Shown here: piece after piece, positions 29,973 to 39,355 of the stretch
Layout: each line of letters starts with the position of its first letter
Position numbering within the stretch: position 1 is the stretch's first letter
Source of the DNA: Cyanobacteria bacterium SZAS LIN-3
GTDB lineage: Bacteria; Cyanobacteriota; Vampirovibrionia; Obscuribacterales; Obscuribacteraceae
NCBI GenBank assembly: GCA_018266215.1
Contig: JAFEAV010000055.1
Coordinates: forward strand, 1 to 43,333
Direction: 5' to 3'
DNA length: 43,333 bases
The notes under the pieces: model-generated
Told to the model about the DNA's origin: nothing
Seen by the model: only the letters and a program-made list of their open reading frames with translations
Database searches by the model: none
Program-made: the position numbers and the translations under genes

Positions 29973-32251
29973 TGTGCTGCACCAGGCTCACTCTCGTGAA
30001 TATCCCTACCCACAGCTTGCTCGAACCAGCCGAGCCCATTTTTAATGTAAGTAGGCGGCTTGATTGCCTTTTCATCGTCAAGCATTAGGCAGTCGAGTGC
30101 AAACGCTGCTTTTTCAGCAGATTTTAGCAATTGAAACAATTCATCAACCAAATCTTGACCGGATATAGCAGCTGCCACTATGGATTGAATCCTATCGCTC
30201 GTTGGCGATCCCGAAATACTAGACAGAGCGGCGCGATTTTCAAGAACGAATGCGTCTTCGAAGGTGCGAGGAATGACTTCGGTTACACCTCCACTAGATG
30301 AAGAATCAGAGATCGGTTTTTGATAAGCCACATAAAGTTCGTATCCCTCTGGCATGGAGCGCATATGGTCGAGTGGCTTCAATGCTATCAATTCGTCTAT
30401 GGATTCCTTCGCAGGGTACCACTCTTTCAGAACTGGGTTGGCAGTTTTCTGCCCTCTAGCGAGTGCGGGTTTCGCCGCTTTCCACCGTGTCACTTTCTTG
30501 CCCTTTTTGTCTTCTACCTCAGTGGCTTCAGTCGCATCCAAATCGGCAATAATCAGTGTTGAAAGCCCGAGTTCGTCAATTAGTTTTTTGAAACTGTGCG
30601 CATGGCTACCGCCAAGATCAAGCAACGTTACATACCGCCGCGAAAGCGAAGGGAAGTATTGTCGTATAAAGTGCGGGACAAGAATGCGCTCAGCCTGGCC
30701 CTCAACAAAAATGATCCCATCTGCGAAAAAAATATCGCAATGAGTCACCTTGAGATAGCGTTTGACAAATCGCAAGGTTTCATCTCCTTCGCCAAATACG
30801 AAAGATAAGTTCGTGACCGTTGTAGTTGGGATCTCTCCTTTAGATGAAGCAGGGCGCCGCCGAAAATACCTCAAGTTCGCAAAATCAGCTTCGTGAGCAA
30901 CGTGACTAGAGTGTGTGCTTACAACTAGCTGCGTACTAAAATTCGCATGCTCTCCAAGTTCAGGGTGTTTACGGAGCAAGGCATAAGCCTTTTTGATAAA
31001 GACCTGTTGAACTTGCGCATGAAGGTGAACCTCAGGTTCTTCTACTAAGACCAGATGTAAGGGTTGGATTTGCTCTTGGACATTGCTTTCGGCCACGGAT
31101 GCCTTGCCAACGCGCATCCATTCATCGCGATATCCCATGAGCATGAATACCATAGCAATAAGATTCTGATAGCCTAGGCCGGAATAATCCTCTGGTAGCT
31201 TTAGCGTCTTCGTGCCGTCTCCGGTAGGATCGGCAACTTGATATTGCACAGCTGACCGGTGCTTGAGGCCATCTGCGGCGTGCAGCTTCGTGGAGATCTT
31301 AAGTTTGGGATTCGTAATACCAGGATATCCGAGGTCTTCAAGCTCCTCGAACGCGGCGGCGAAACTAGCTTCTAATCTTCTGTCAAAGTTACGTTCCGCC
31401 GTTTGTATTGCACCAAGCGCTTCGTAGTCCTCCGCAGACGGCATCTTTGTCGGATCGAGATGCCTATCATAATAGGAACGTAACTGATCCGACAGTCGTC
31501 GTTTGAACCGACGCAGGCCGATATCCTGATCATCTTCGCCACTGTTGTCTTGCTCACCAGCATCGGCAAAGTCACGCTGTGCTGCTATTTCATTTATCTT
31601 GATTAGTCTTTTGAATGGGTTCTTTTCCAGCGGCAGCGCGGTCGCAGAAAGCAATTGTGGCGTAGCGAATCCCTTATCGGGAGGGACTATCGCCGAAGGA
31701 TCCAGGGAGAACGCACTAAGTTCCACATGGCTGTGAAGACGTCGCTCTAAAAAATCTGTTAGGCACTTTGGCCACACTTGAACTCTTGTGGCAGCATCAC
31801 TGGTGTTTGTATTACCTTCCCGAGCAGCAGCACGAAGCGACAGGTATTCGAATCTTAACTTATCAAGGTCTTCGACCTTGTACTTCAGTCTGACGCCCAG
31901 AAGACCACCATTCCAATCGAGGGTTGGAAGAATATGCACAACATGTTGAATTTCGGAAAGCGGCACATCTAACCAAATATCCAGCGAAGGAAGAAGGTCA
32001 TCGAGAACAATTGAACACTCTAAGTTGGCCTCCCATGCGTCTCCTAGAGCGTCGATCTTGGTCCAATTAGCAATCGTAATATCTCGAAGGGCAAGTCGTT
32101 TGGGAAGAATTAGGAAGTATCGAAGCGCGGTCATAGCCGAGGTTTTTCCGCTATTATTTGCTCCGACAAATATCGTAGTTTCCTTGTCAAAATCTACGCG
32201 AGTAGATTTCAATTTTCGAAAATTAGAAATTTCCGCGAACCCTATTCTCAT
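29969..32251 (-). CDS. OLD-family ATPase/TOPRIM nuclease of a Gabija-type pair (GajA-like)
   Basis: 760 aa. An ABC-type ATPase half: Walker A GANNSGKTS (30-38), signature-like YSGLGYQNL (356-364), Walker B LVLVEEPEVHLH (400-411), and switch His in STHSSHVAH (445-453). It is followed by a TOPRIM domain: Glu517 in FVEGQAERIL and the DxD pair Asp570/Asp572 in LIIADLDATEA. This is the OLD class 2 layout. GajA is usually nearer 580 aa; the extra length lies mainly in the ATPase insert around 160-300 and the C-terminal ~150 residues. The downstream helicase starts inside its stop codon. It would sense nucleotide depletion and cleave DNA if it works like known Gabija. Confidence 0.82.
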   Translation of the reverse strand: MRIGFAEISNFRKLKSTRVDFDKETTIFVGANNSGKTSAMTALRYFLILPKRLALRDITIANWTKIDALGDAWEANLECSIVLDDLLPSLDIWLDVPLSEIQHVVHILPTLDWNGGLLGVRLKYKVEDLDKLRFEYLSLRAAAREGNTNTSDAATRVQVWPKCLTDFLERRLHSHVELSAFSLDPSAIVPPDKGFATPQLLSATALPLEKNPFKRLIKINEIAAQRDFADAGEQDNSGEDDQDIGLRRFKRRLSDQLRSYYDRHLDPTKMPSAEDYEALGAIQTAERNFDRRLEASFAAAFEELEDLGYPGITNPKLKISTKLHAADGLKHRSAVQYQVADPTGDGTKTLKLPEDYSGLGYQNLIAMVFMLMGYRDEWMRVGKASVAESNVQEQIQPLHLVLVEEPEVHLHAQVQQVFIKKAYALLRKHPELGEHANFSTQLVVSTHSSHVAHEADFANLRYFRRRPASSKGEIPTTTVTNLSFVFGEGDETLRFVKRYLKVTHCDIFFADGIIFVEGQAERILVPHFIRQYFPSLSRRYVTLLDLGGSHAHSFKKLIDELGLSTLIIADLDATEATEVEDKKGKKVTRWKAAKPALARGQKTANPVLKEWYPAKESIDELIALKPLDHMRSMPEGYELYVAYQKPISDSSSSGGVTEVIPRTFEDAFVLENRAALSSISGSPTSDRIQSIVAAAISGQDLVDELFQLLKSAEKAAFALDCLMLDDEKAIKPPTYIKNGLGWFEQAVGRDIHESEPGAAQ

Positions 32252-32724
32252 TCACCGAACTCCCGAGTAACACGGCCAAGTTTGTTTGCGAATTCTCAAT
32301 ATTGGACTATTTGTTGTGCATAGTAAACAATATCATGCCATATCAGTCCCAGCGCCAGACTAACCTCTTCGGCAACGAAGCAACAAACAAGGTGCTTGGA
32401 CGTCTGTGAGTGGACATTATGAATTGCATAATTTCGCGAGTCATCTAGCTTAACGACTTGGTCACGATGAAAGGAAGCCAACTTCATTTGTAACTCGAAT
32501 AGTGACCAATACAAATCGGCCCTCCCTTCTGCTCCCAACGTCTGCATGTGATCGGCCGGCGGTAGGCTCGAACTCCTTGCCCCAGCGCATAGTCAAGGGT
32601 GGAATTGTATCGAACCTGTTTTGAGAGATTGAACGTTTGCTTGGCCGGAGTCTCGGTTTTTCAATCTTTCCGTATTAAAGCGGGGGCTGCGCGGGGGCGA
32701 GAATTTTGCGATCCCGGAAAAGCT
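32252..32724. other. Region between the Gabija-like pair and tRNA-Arg
   Basis: About 470 bases. An 83-codon minus-strand ORF (32296-32547) could encode a small helical protein but has no ribosome site and no motif. The 10-base word CTCGAACTCC at 32567-32576 also occurs in the T-loop region of the tRNA (32739-32748). It may be a trace of an attachment site or a tRNA fragment, but ten bases is weak evidence. Confidence 0.35.
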
Positions 32725-32798
32725 CACCCTCGGAGAGACTCGAACTCCCGACACCCTCCTTAGGACGGAGGTGTTCTATCCATCTGAACTACGAGGGC
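32725..32798 (-). tRNA. tRNA-Arg (anticodon CCT)
   Basis: 74 bases fold as a full cloverleaf on the minus strand: acceptor GCCCTCG (32798-32792) with CGAGGGT, a D-arm, anticodon stem CCTCC/GGAGG around loop GTCCTAA (anticodon CCT), and a T-arm GGGAG-TTCGAGT-CTCTC. The CCA end is not encoded. Its 3' end faces the accessory region, the usual arrangement when an element integrates into a tRNA gene. Confidence 0.95.
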
Positions 32799-33005
32799 AG
32801 ATTGCTCAAGCATAACAAGAATCGGCCGTAAGCTCAATCAATAATAAGCCGCGGTTACTTGACATACCCCTGCCCATTTTCCGCAATTAACAACTTGGAA
32901 ACATCTTCCTCGCCGTCCCGCCCTATATTTGGACCCATGAACGGCAATTGCCGATTGCACGGCCATCTTTACTAATGAGAGCACCCCCCCGACGAGGAAA
33001 TGACG

Positions 33006-33674
33006 ATGACATTCAGGGACCATCATCTGGACATTCAACCCCTCCCCGCCCTCGATCTTGACCGCGTAGACCACTGGACCCGGCAGGCCAGCAACGATGC
33101 CACCGACTTTTTCCGCGGCCAGAGCAGATGTCACAACCAGGACAGCCTGGTAGACAAAATATTGGACCACCTGGAATTCCCGCCCCTATTTGGCCACCAC
33201 CACCATCATCATCATGAGCACCACCACCATCATCATGCTCATATGCACAATTACAGAGACATGCACCTGGGAGCATCGTGGCTGGATACCATGCAGTCTC
33301 CATACGGCCGCCCGGAGGGTCCCATCGCCGACAGGACTCACGAGCCGCCCAAACCGGTCGAACACGCTCCCTGCCCACCTGGATTTGACCAGACAAAATG
33401 GAACAACGGCCACGATACACCCAAATACTTTATCGGCCATATGGTTGCCGACTGGTTGCAGGAAGACATGAAAAATTTCCCGCGCGAAGGCCAGGAACAG
33501 CGCTGTGAGGAATTCCTCAAGAGTCAGGTGCCGGTGCTGGAAGCCCGCGGATACCATGTCCAGAAGGTAGAAAACGAAAAAATGCTGATAGACGTCAACG
33601 GCAAGGGCGCGACCTGGGCTGACGTAATTGTCGACGTCGGCGGCAAAAATCCGCACGCAGCCTGGCAGGTCTAA
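33006..33674 (+). CDS. Histidine-tract protein, possible metal handling
   Basis: 222 aa from ATG 33006 (GAGGA eight bases upstream); ATG 33000 is an alternative. Near residue 63 there is a run of seven His, then Glu, then six His, then AHMH, a strong potential binding site for nickel, zinc or copper. No signal peptide or membrane segment is evident. The C-terminal ~80 residues form a small folded-looking domain (HMVADWLQEDMKNFPREGQE, VLEARGYHVQKVENEKMLID, GATWADVIVDVGG). I do not recognise the family. It sits alone between the tRNA and a convergent membrane-protein gene. Confidence 0.65.
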   Translation: MTFRDHHLDIQPLPALDLDRVDHWTRQASNDATDFFRGQSRCHNQDSLVDKILDHLEFPPLFGHHHHHHHEHHHHHHAHMHNYRDMHLGASWLDTMQSPYGRPEGPIADRTHEPPKPVEHAPCPPGFDQTKWNNGHDTPKYFIGHMVADWLQEDMKNFPREGQEQRCEEFLKSQVPVLEARGYHVQKVENEKMLIDVNGKGATWADVIVDVGGKNPHAAWQV

Positions 33675-33681
33675 CGGCCGA

Positions 33682-36342
33682 TCACGAGCCGGGGTACTTG
33701 CCGGTCGATAGATAAGTAATGAGATGCGCGCCTGGTTGTTTCAGCCAGACTGCGACCAGGCAAGCAAGGACAAAAGCAGCAACCGCAAACGCGTAACAAC
33801 CGTACTTGAAGCTTGCAGGCTCATAGTTAAACTCGACGAGATGCTGTCCCTTGCTCAGATAAACCGCACGCATAAATCCATTGGCCCGGTACATCGTCGC
33901 CGGCTGAGTATCAACCACGGCATGCCAGCCGGGGTAAAAGCGATCGTTCAAGATGACGAAGCCTTCGACCGGAGTTGAAACCGACAGAGAGACATTTTCG
34001 TTATCGTCGCGCAACATAGATACTTTAGCTACATCATTGCGCTCGGCGGAAAGCGAAACTACAGGACTGGCATCAAAGGCCGGTACAGGCATCTTCTGCC
34101 CGGTCAGGACAGCCCTGGCCTGACCCGCTGAATGGTCACTAAAATCAAAAAGGTCTACTGCCGGATCAATCTTTTGCCCGAGCTCAATCATGGTGTAACG
34201 ATCAAAAGCGCCGCCATTACCGGCGGTGCCGGCGTCAGAGGGCGCATACAATGCATCTATAGCTTCATCCTGACTTTTAATCGTGCGATAAGTAGAGGCA
34301 AAATACGCCCGGGGAGAGACGTTCAGCACCTCATACAATCTGACGTTCATGGGAGTGTCTTCAAACAACAGTTTGAAGCGCTTGGCATTAAAAATGCTGA
34401 CCGGCCCTTTGTCGCCCACAATTTGCGAAGCCAGATATTTCACCGAGGTGATCTGACAGAAGCGAGCCACCTCAAGGTCGGAGGCATTTTTCTTATCGGC
34501 GGAGCTGCGGTGCAAGGCCTTGAGAAACGCCTGGCGATAGTCCTTGCTCTCCGAGGCCTCATAGCCGAATGCGGCCCTGACACCAGAATCAGAATTAGTA
34601 TTGGGCAAAAGCAATTCTCGCGTGTACTGCATGAACACTTCACCATTTTGCACCGGATATCGAGGCTCGTAGCCGTTTGCTACCTTGAGCGGATCAAAAT
34701 ATACACAAACAAAGCGCGCCGATTTTGTGCCTGTTTTTTCGTATTCATCCAGTCGCTTCTTCATCGCCGGCACGCGCGAGTAATATCCTGCAGCCACTGT
34801 TCGAGGAGCAGCTTTGATGGCGGGGACAAATATTGATACAGCGGTCAGCAGCACAAGTAATATGGCCAGATTTGCTTCGGTAATCTTGAGCTTGCGACCA
34901 AAGGCCACAAGCAAAGCCACAACCAGGCCTATAGCCGAGGTATAAACCAGCGAAATACCAACTTTCGCCAGCAAGGATGCGGGAATGCCGTTCAGATGCG
35001 CCGCGCAAAAATTGTCGCCCAGGGTGAGGGTGGCCGCCACCGCTAGCAGTATCAGCCAGAGAGCTATCAGGAAGTTCTTCTGCTTTTGACCGACTCTTTC
35101 ACGTGCCACCGCATTCAATCCGCGGGCGGCAAGAATCGCCACAAACAAAATGACAACAATCAGCAATTTACAGGGATAGCGCAGCACCGACAAAAACGGT
35201 ACGGCTTTCAGAAGAATAGGAGACAGAGGTCCGTATTTACCGAGGGCGGTGCAGAGCGCGATGGCAAAACCCGCCAGCATCCAGAATCGCGCCTTAAATG
35301 TCTTGTCAAAAATGCCCAGCCAGAAGAGTGAAAAACACACCGGTCCGATTAATGCCGAAGGCAAAAAGGCGTAGTGTTTGGCATGCGTTGTCACAATTTT
35401 CAAAAAGACGTTTGGCTGCTGCAGGTCTCCCAGAGGCTGCGGGCAGAGCATACAGACCAGGTCATACCAGTTAACCGACCAGTGGAAGACGTGGTCCAGT
35501 TTCAGGCCACTGGCGCGTGGTGAGAGCTTGCTCCATTCGTAGACCGGCAGAAGCATCGGCGCGCTGAGCATGATACCCAGGACCAGGGCCGACATCTGCC
35601 AGACAAAAGCGCCGGCCCGCACCCGCCAGGGGATTGGCTCATCGGTGGGGAAAGGCTTGATCAGACCGAGCAGCATGAAACCGGCGGCGGTGCCCACCAG
35701 GAGCATGACCGGCACAAACACTTCCGGCCGACCGGCCATCAAAGTCAGGTGGATAGACAAACTGGCCAGCACCACAAACCAATATTTCTGCGCCGGTCGC
35801 CTCAATTTCTCCGCCGGCCGACCGATATTAATGACCGCGTACAGAGCCAGGACACCCCAGGCAGCGGATCCGGGCAGGGTGTAGTTGGCCGAGAGCGACA
35901 TCATGTAGCCGTTCAGGGCCATGATCACACCGCAGAGCATTGCCGCCGGCAGGCCCCAGCCTATGCTTTCAATCAGCAAAAAGGCCCCGGCAAAGGCGGC
36001 CATCTGCTGAATTATCAAAATCCAGCCCATCGCCTGACTGTAGGTCAAACCGACAAACAGAAGGTTGGGCAGATAAAAGAGACCCGGCGAGGGGTTGGCA
36101 ATTTGCGGCATGCCGCAATAGTTATAAGGATTCCACAGGGGCAGGCGGCCGTGCTGGTAGGACTCGGCGATAAGCCGGGCGAAGGGCTCGAAGTAGAAGG
36201 TATGGTCGGAGACAAAAAGCTCACGGCCGAAGAAGAGCACCGGCGCGTAATAGGCCATGAGCAGCAGGGCTACAAGCGCAAATGAGACGCTGAAGCTGAC
36301 GGAGCGTGGTTTGCTGAAGAGCGCAGGTAGGCTCGCTTTCAC
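33682..36342 (-). CDS. YfhO-family polytopic membrane protein
   Basis: 886 aa with a GTG start (36342), four bases from the nuoN stop. About a dozen membrane segments occupy the first ~520 residues, beginning with SVSFALVALLLMAYYAPVLF. FVSDHTFYFEPFARL and PLWNPYNYCGMPQIANPSPG are the conserved periplasmic-loop motifs of YfhO-like proteins (GT-C glycosyltransferase fold). A large soluble domain follows, with GFVILNDRFYPGWHAVVD and RAVYLSKGQHLVEFNYEP, and one last membrane helix (YGCYAFAVAAFVLACLVAVW). Members are linked to glycosylation of cell-surface polymers, but the substrate is unknown here. Confidence 0.8.
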   Translation of the reverse strand: MKASLPALFSKPRSVSFSVSFALVALLLMAYYAPVLFFGRELFVSDHTFYFEPFARLIAESYQHGRLPLWNPYNYCGMPQIANPSPGLFYLPNLLFVGLTYSQAMGWILIIQQMAAFAGAFLLIESIGWGLPAAMLCGVIMALNGYMMSLSANYTLPGSAAWGVLALYAVINIGRPAEKLRRPAQKYWFVVLASLSIHLTLMAGRPEVFVPVMLLVGTAAGFMLLGLIKPFPTDEPIPWRVRAGAFVWQMSALVLGIMLSAPMLLPVYEWSKLSPRASGLKLDHVFHWSVNWYDLVCMLCPQPLGDLQQPNVFLKIVTTHAKHYAFLPSALIGPVCFSLFWLGIFDKTFKARFWMLAGFAIALCTALGKYGPLSPILLKAVPFLSVLRYPCKLLIVVILFVAILAARGLNAVARERVGQKQKNFLIALWLILLAVAATLTLGDNFCAAHLNGIPASLLAKVGISLVYTSAIGLVVALLVAFGRKLKITEANLAILLVLLTAVSIFVPAIKAAPRTVAAGYYSRVPAMKKRLDEYEKTGTKSARFVCVYFDPLKVANGYEPRYPVQNGEVFMQYTRELLLPNTNSDSGVRAAFGYEASESKDYRQAFLKALHRSSADKKNASDLEVARFCQITSVKYLASQIVGDKGPVSIFNAKRFKLLFEDTPMNVRLYEVLNVSPRAYFASTYRTIKSQDEAIDALYAPSDAGTAGNGGAFDRYTMIELGQKIDPAVDLFDFSDHSAGQARAVLTGQKMPVPAFDASPVVSLSAERNDVAKVSMLRDDNENVSLSVSTPVEGFVILNDRFYPGWHAVVDTQPATMYRANGFMRAVYLSKGQHLVEFNYEPASFKYGCYAFAVAAFVLACLVAVWLKQPGAHLITYLSTGKYPGS

Positions 36343-36345
36343 GAG

Positions 36346-37914
36346 TTAGTGCGTTCCGCTACCCGGCAGATAGCCAATCGGTGTGCTGCTGTCGCGGATA
36401 GCCATACCGGCTACAGCGGCCTTGGAGAGGCCCATGATGCTGTTGACGGAGAAGGTACCGGCCAGAGCGACAAGCAAGGCGCAGACAAAGAGGGCGATTG
36501 CCGGCGGCTCCTGGGGGCTGCCCACGTAGGGGCGGGGCTGGTTGGCGCCGGTGAGGGAGGCGACCTTTTCCGAAGGCTCGGGCACAATCATCAATATCAC
36601 CAGACGGGTGTAGTAATAGATTGCCGGGACCGAGGTGATCAGGGCTACTGTGACAAGCAGAGCGCCCATGGGCAGGCCGAGGAAAGTGAAGGGGATTTGC
36701 GAACCGGCGGCAAAGATGAATACTTTGGCGAAGAAACCGGCGGGCGGGATGGGCAAACCGGCCAGATTGAGCAGGCAGAGCGCCATACCGATGGCGATTA
36801 GCGGGCGTTTGCGAATCAGGCCGGCGTAGTCTTCGATGCGGTCGGAGCCGGTTTCGTTGCTGAACAGTATGGCGCCGGCGAAGGCACCGAGGTTCATCAG
36901 ACCGTAGGCGGTGATGTAGAACATCATGCCGGAGAGGCCGGCTTCGGTGGCGGCAATGAGGCCGATCAAAATGTAGCCGACATGTGCGATTGAGGAGTAG
37001 GCGAGCATTCTCTTAACAGAGTTTTGCGCCAGTGCGATCAGGTTGCCGCCGATCATAGAAAGGATGGCGAGGGCGCAGAGCATGGGTGCCCATTGGGTCT
37101 GAGCCTGGGGGAAAACTGTGAGCAAGAGGCGGATGGCTACGACAAAGCCGCCGGCCTTGGAACCGATTGAGAGGAAGGCGGTGACGGGTGTCGGGGCGCC
37201 TTCATAGACGTCGGGGGTCCACATGTGGAAGGGCACGACCGAGAGCTTGAAGCCGATGGCGCTCAAAACCAGAGCCATGACCAGGAACTGGAAGAAGCTG
37301 GGGCCGCCGGAAGCGGATGAGGAAAGGGTGTCGCGGATGAGGTCGAAGGAGGTCGAACCGGAAAGACCATATAGGAAGGAAAGGGCGTAGAGGAGAGTGG
37401 CGGTGACGGCGGCGGTGGAAAGCAGGTACTTGAGCGATGCTTCGCCGCTTTTCAGATCGCGCTTGTTGAAACCGGTGAGGAGGACGCAGCAGATACTCAG
37501 TGTCTCGAGCGAGACGAACAGCATGATCAGGTCGGTGGAACCGGCCAGGAAGAGGTTGGCCAGGACGGCGGTCAGCAGGATGGCGTAAAACTCACCCCGG
37601 TTTTTGCCGAAAAACTGGTCGTAACCCATGGACATGAGGATCACCAGGATGCCGACGGCGATGGAGATCAGACCGATTGTGGTGTAAAGAGGGTCAATAG
37701 TAAAAACGCCGTTGAAGAGCTTCATGTGGCGGTTGAGGCCAGTGACGAGCTGGAAGCCCGCCGCCAGGAGCATCGACAGGCTGAAGAGCGGGGTGAGGCC
37801 TCGGTACTTGGGGGCTATCAAATTGAATACAGCGGCAAACAGTATGCCGACGACAATTAAAAACTCGGGCGCCATTTGCGACAGAGCCTGATAGTAATCT
37901 TGAATTCCGGTCAT
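36346..37914 (-). CDS. nuoN: NADH-quinone oxidoreductase subunit N
   Basis: 522 aa from ATG 37914 (GGGGAGATCAA upstream); a start eight codons earlier is possible. It is a highly hydrophobic antiporter-like subunit with about 14 membrane segments and conserved NuoN features: FVSLETLSICCVLLTGF, LLSTAAVTATLLY, ALVLSAIGFKLSVVPFHMW-TPDVYEGAPTPVTAFLS, and NSVKRMLAYSSIAHVGY. These carry the transmembrane Glu and Lys residues used in proton pumping. It is the last-encoded antiporter subunit in nuo operons; the other nuo genes are not in the window. The YfhO gene follows after three bases. Confidence 0.93.
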   Translation of the reverse strand: MTGIQDYYQALSQMAPEFLIVVGILFAAVFNLIAPKYRGLTPLFSLSMLLAAGFQLVTGLNRHMKLFNGVFTIDPLYTTIGLISIAVGILVILMSMGYDQFFGKNRGEFYAILLTAVLANLFLAGSTDLIMLFVSLETLSICCVLLTGFNKRDLKSGEASLKYLLSTAAVTATLLYALSFLYGLSGSTSFDLIRDTLSSSASGGPSFFQFLVMALVLSAIGFKLSVVPFHMWTPDVYEGAPTPVTAFLSIGSKAGGFVVAIRLLLTVFPQAQTQWAPMLCALAILSMIGGNLIALAQNSVKRMLAYSSIAHVGYILIGLIAATEAGLSGMMFYITAYGLMNLGAFAGAILFSNETGSDRIEDYAGLIRKRPLIAIGMALCLLNLAGLPIPPAGFFAKVFIFAAGSQIPFTFLGLPMGALLVTVALITSVPAIYYYTRLVILMIVPEPSEKVASLTGANQPRPYVGSPQEPPAIALFVCALLVALAGTFSVNSIMGLSKAAVAGMAIRDSSTPIGYLPGSGTH

Positions 37915-38094
37915 TTGATCTCCCCTTTCCAACGCCATAATTCTACATAGCTGGAAGGGCCATAGTTTACTCTTTGGACAAGATCTATTACTAAGCTTTG
38001 CTTTAGCTTAAATGAACGCACTTGTTGACAGCCGCCAATAACAAAGCATTTACCTTGGAAAAGCTCATCAAGCACAAGAAAGTCCCAAACATTG

Positions 38095-38112
38095 GGTAAG
38101 ATAGTTCTTACC
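38095..38112 (+). promoter_or_regulatory. Small hairpin in the carA leader
   Basis: GGTAAG and CTTACC form a 6-bp stem around ATAGTT, about 38 bases before the carA start. A TTGACA lies at 38025-38030 but has no good -10 partner. The role is unknown. Confidence 0.35.
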
Positions 38113-38150
38113 GGACTTTATTTAGATGGTCCGACGACCAACGAGACAGC

Positions 38151-39347
38151 ATGAAAAGCATGGAAGAAATGGCGCGAGGCCTGACCTCAGGCCAAGACGG
38201 GCAACTAGAAATCAAAAACAGTCGGCCGCGGGCACTGCTCATCCTGGAGGACGGCACTGTATACAAAGGTCGAGCCTTCGGGGTCGAAGACAGTCTGTCG
38301 TTTGGCGAATTGGTTTTTAACACCAGTCTTACCGGCTATCAGGAAATACTGACTGACCCCAGTTATGCGGGCCAGATAGTCACTCTTACATATCCGGAGA
38401 TAGGCAATTATGGTGTCAATGAGGAAGATATAGAGTCGCGCAAAATCTTTGCCAGAGGGCTTGTCGTGCGCAATCTCTCTAAGAAGGTAAGCAATTGGCG
38501 TGCCGATTCCTGCCTGGACAGCTATCTCAAAAAGGCCGGAATATCGGCTATTTCGGACGTCGACACCCGGGCCATAACCCGACATATCCGCGATAACGGC
38601 GCCATGCGTTGCATGATTACGAGCCAGGCGGCCCATACCGAGGGCTTCGATGCCAAGAAACAGGCCGAGCTCGTAGCCCAGGTCAAAGCCAGCCCGGAGA
38701 TGGAAGGTCTGGACCTGACCGGTGAAGTCAGTTGCGAAAAGCCCTACACGCTTGGCAACGGCCGTTTGAAGGTCGCTGTCATCGACTACGGCATCAAGCT
38801 AAATATCCTGCGCTCACTCACCGCGCGTGATATCACAGCTACTGTTTATCCGGCCCGCACGCCGGCTAAAGAAATACTGGAGAGCCGCCCGGACGGCATA
38901 TTTCTCTCCAATGGACCGGGAGATCCGGCTGCCTGCTCAGACATTTTGAGCGACCTGCCGCACCTGATCCAATCGCGCATACCAATATTTGGTATTTGCC
39001 TTGGACACCAGCTTTTATCGATTGCCATGGGCGCCAAAACATACAAACTTAAATTTGGACATCGCGGTGGCAATCATCCGGTCAAGGATATGACGACAGG
39101 CAAAATCGAGATTACGAGCCAGAACCATGGATTTGCCGTGGATGAAAAGTCCATGCCCAATCATCTGGAACTCACCCATATCAATCTCAACGACCTGTCT
39201 GTAGAAGGCTTCCGCCACAAAGAACTGCCGATTTTTGCCGTGCAGTATCACCCCGAAGCCAGCCCCGGTCCGCATGATTCGAGTTATCTGTTTGATAGAT
39301 TTGCCAGCCTGATCGAGTCACATCAGCAGGTCGGTAAAGGAAAATAG
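38151..39347 (+). CDS. carA: Carbamoyl-phosphate synthase small (glutaminase) subunit
   Basis: 398 aa. It releases ammonia from glutamine and passes it to CarB for carbamoyl phosphate, feeding pyrimidine and arginine synthesis in the cytoplasm. Features: the N-terminal CarA domain starting ALLILEDGTVYKGRAFG, with FNTSLTGYQEILTDPSYAGQ; a class I glutamine amidotransferase domain with nucleophile Cys283 in FGICLGHQ, and His367/Glu369 in YHPEASPGPHD. The N-terminus has about 25 residues before the family core and three closely spaced ATGs (38151, 38160, 38169), so the exact start is unsure. carB is not adjacent. Confidence 0.95.
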   Translation: MKSMEEMARGLTSGQDGQLEIKNSRPRALLILEDGTVYKGRAFGVEDSLSFGELVFNTSLTGYQEILTDPSYAGQIVTLTYPEIGNYGVNEEDIESRKIFARGLVVRNLSKKVSNWRADSCLDSYLKKAGISAISDVDTRAITRHIRDNGAMRCMITSQAAHTEGFDAKKQAELVAQVKASPEMEGLDLTGEVSCEKPYTLGNGRLKVAVIDYGIKLNILRSLTARDITATVYPARTPAKEILESRPDGIFLSNGPGDPAACSDILSDLPHLIQSRIPIFGICLGHQLLSIAMGAKTYKLKFGHRGGNHPVKDMTTGKIEITSQNHGFAVDEKSMPNHLELTHINLNDLSVEGFRHKELPIFAVQYHPEASPGPHDSSYLFDRFASLIESHQQVGKGK

Positions 39348-39355
39348 GCACCAGA

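Noticed and set aside
32567..32576. Second attachment site copy of tRNA-Arg
   Set aside because: Only ten bases match, in the T-loop area that is similar in many tRNAs; too short to call.
33186..33656. 156-codon minus-strand ORF opposite the His-tract gene
   Set aside because: Mirror of the His tract gives Met/Val runs; no ribosome site.
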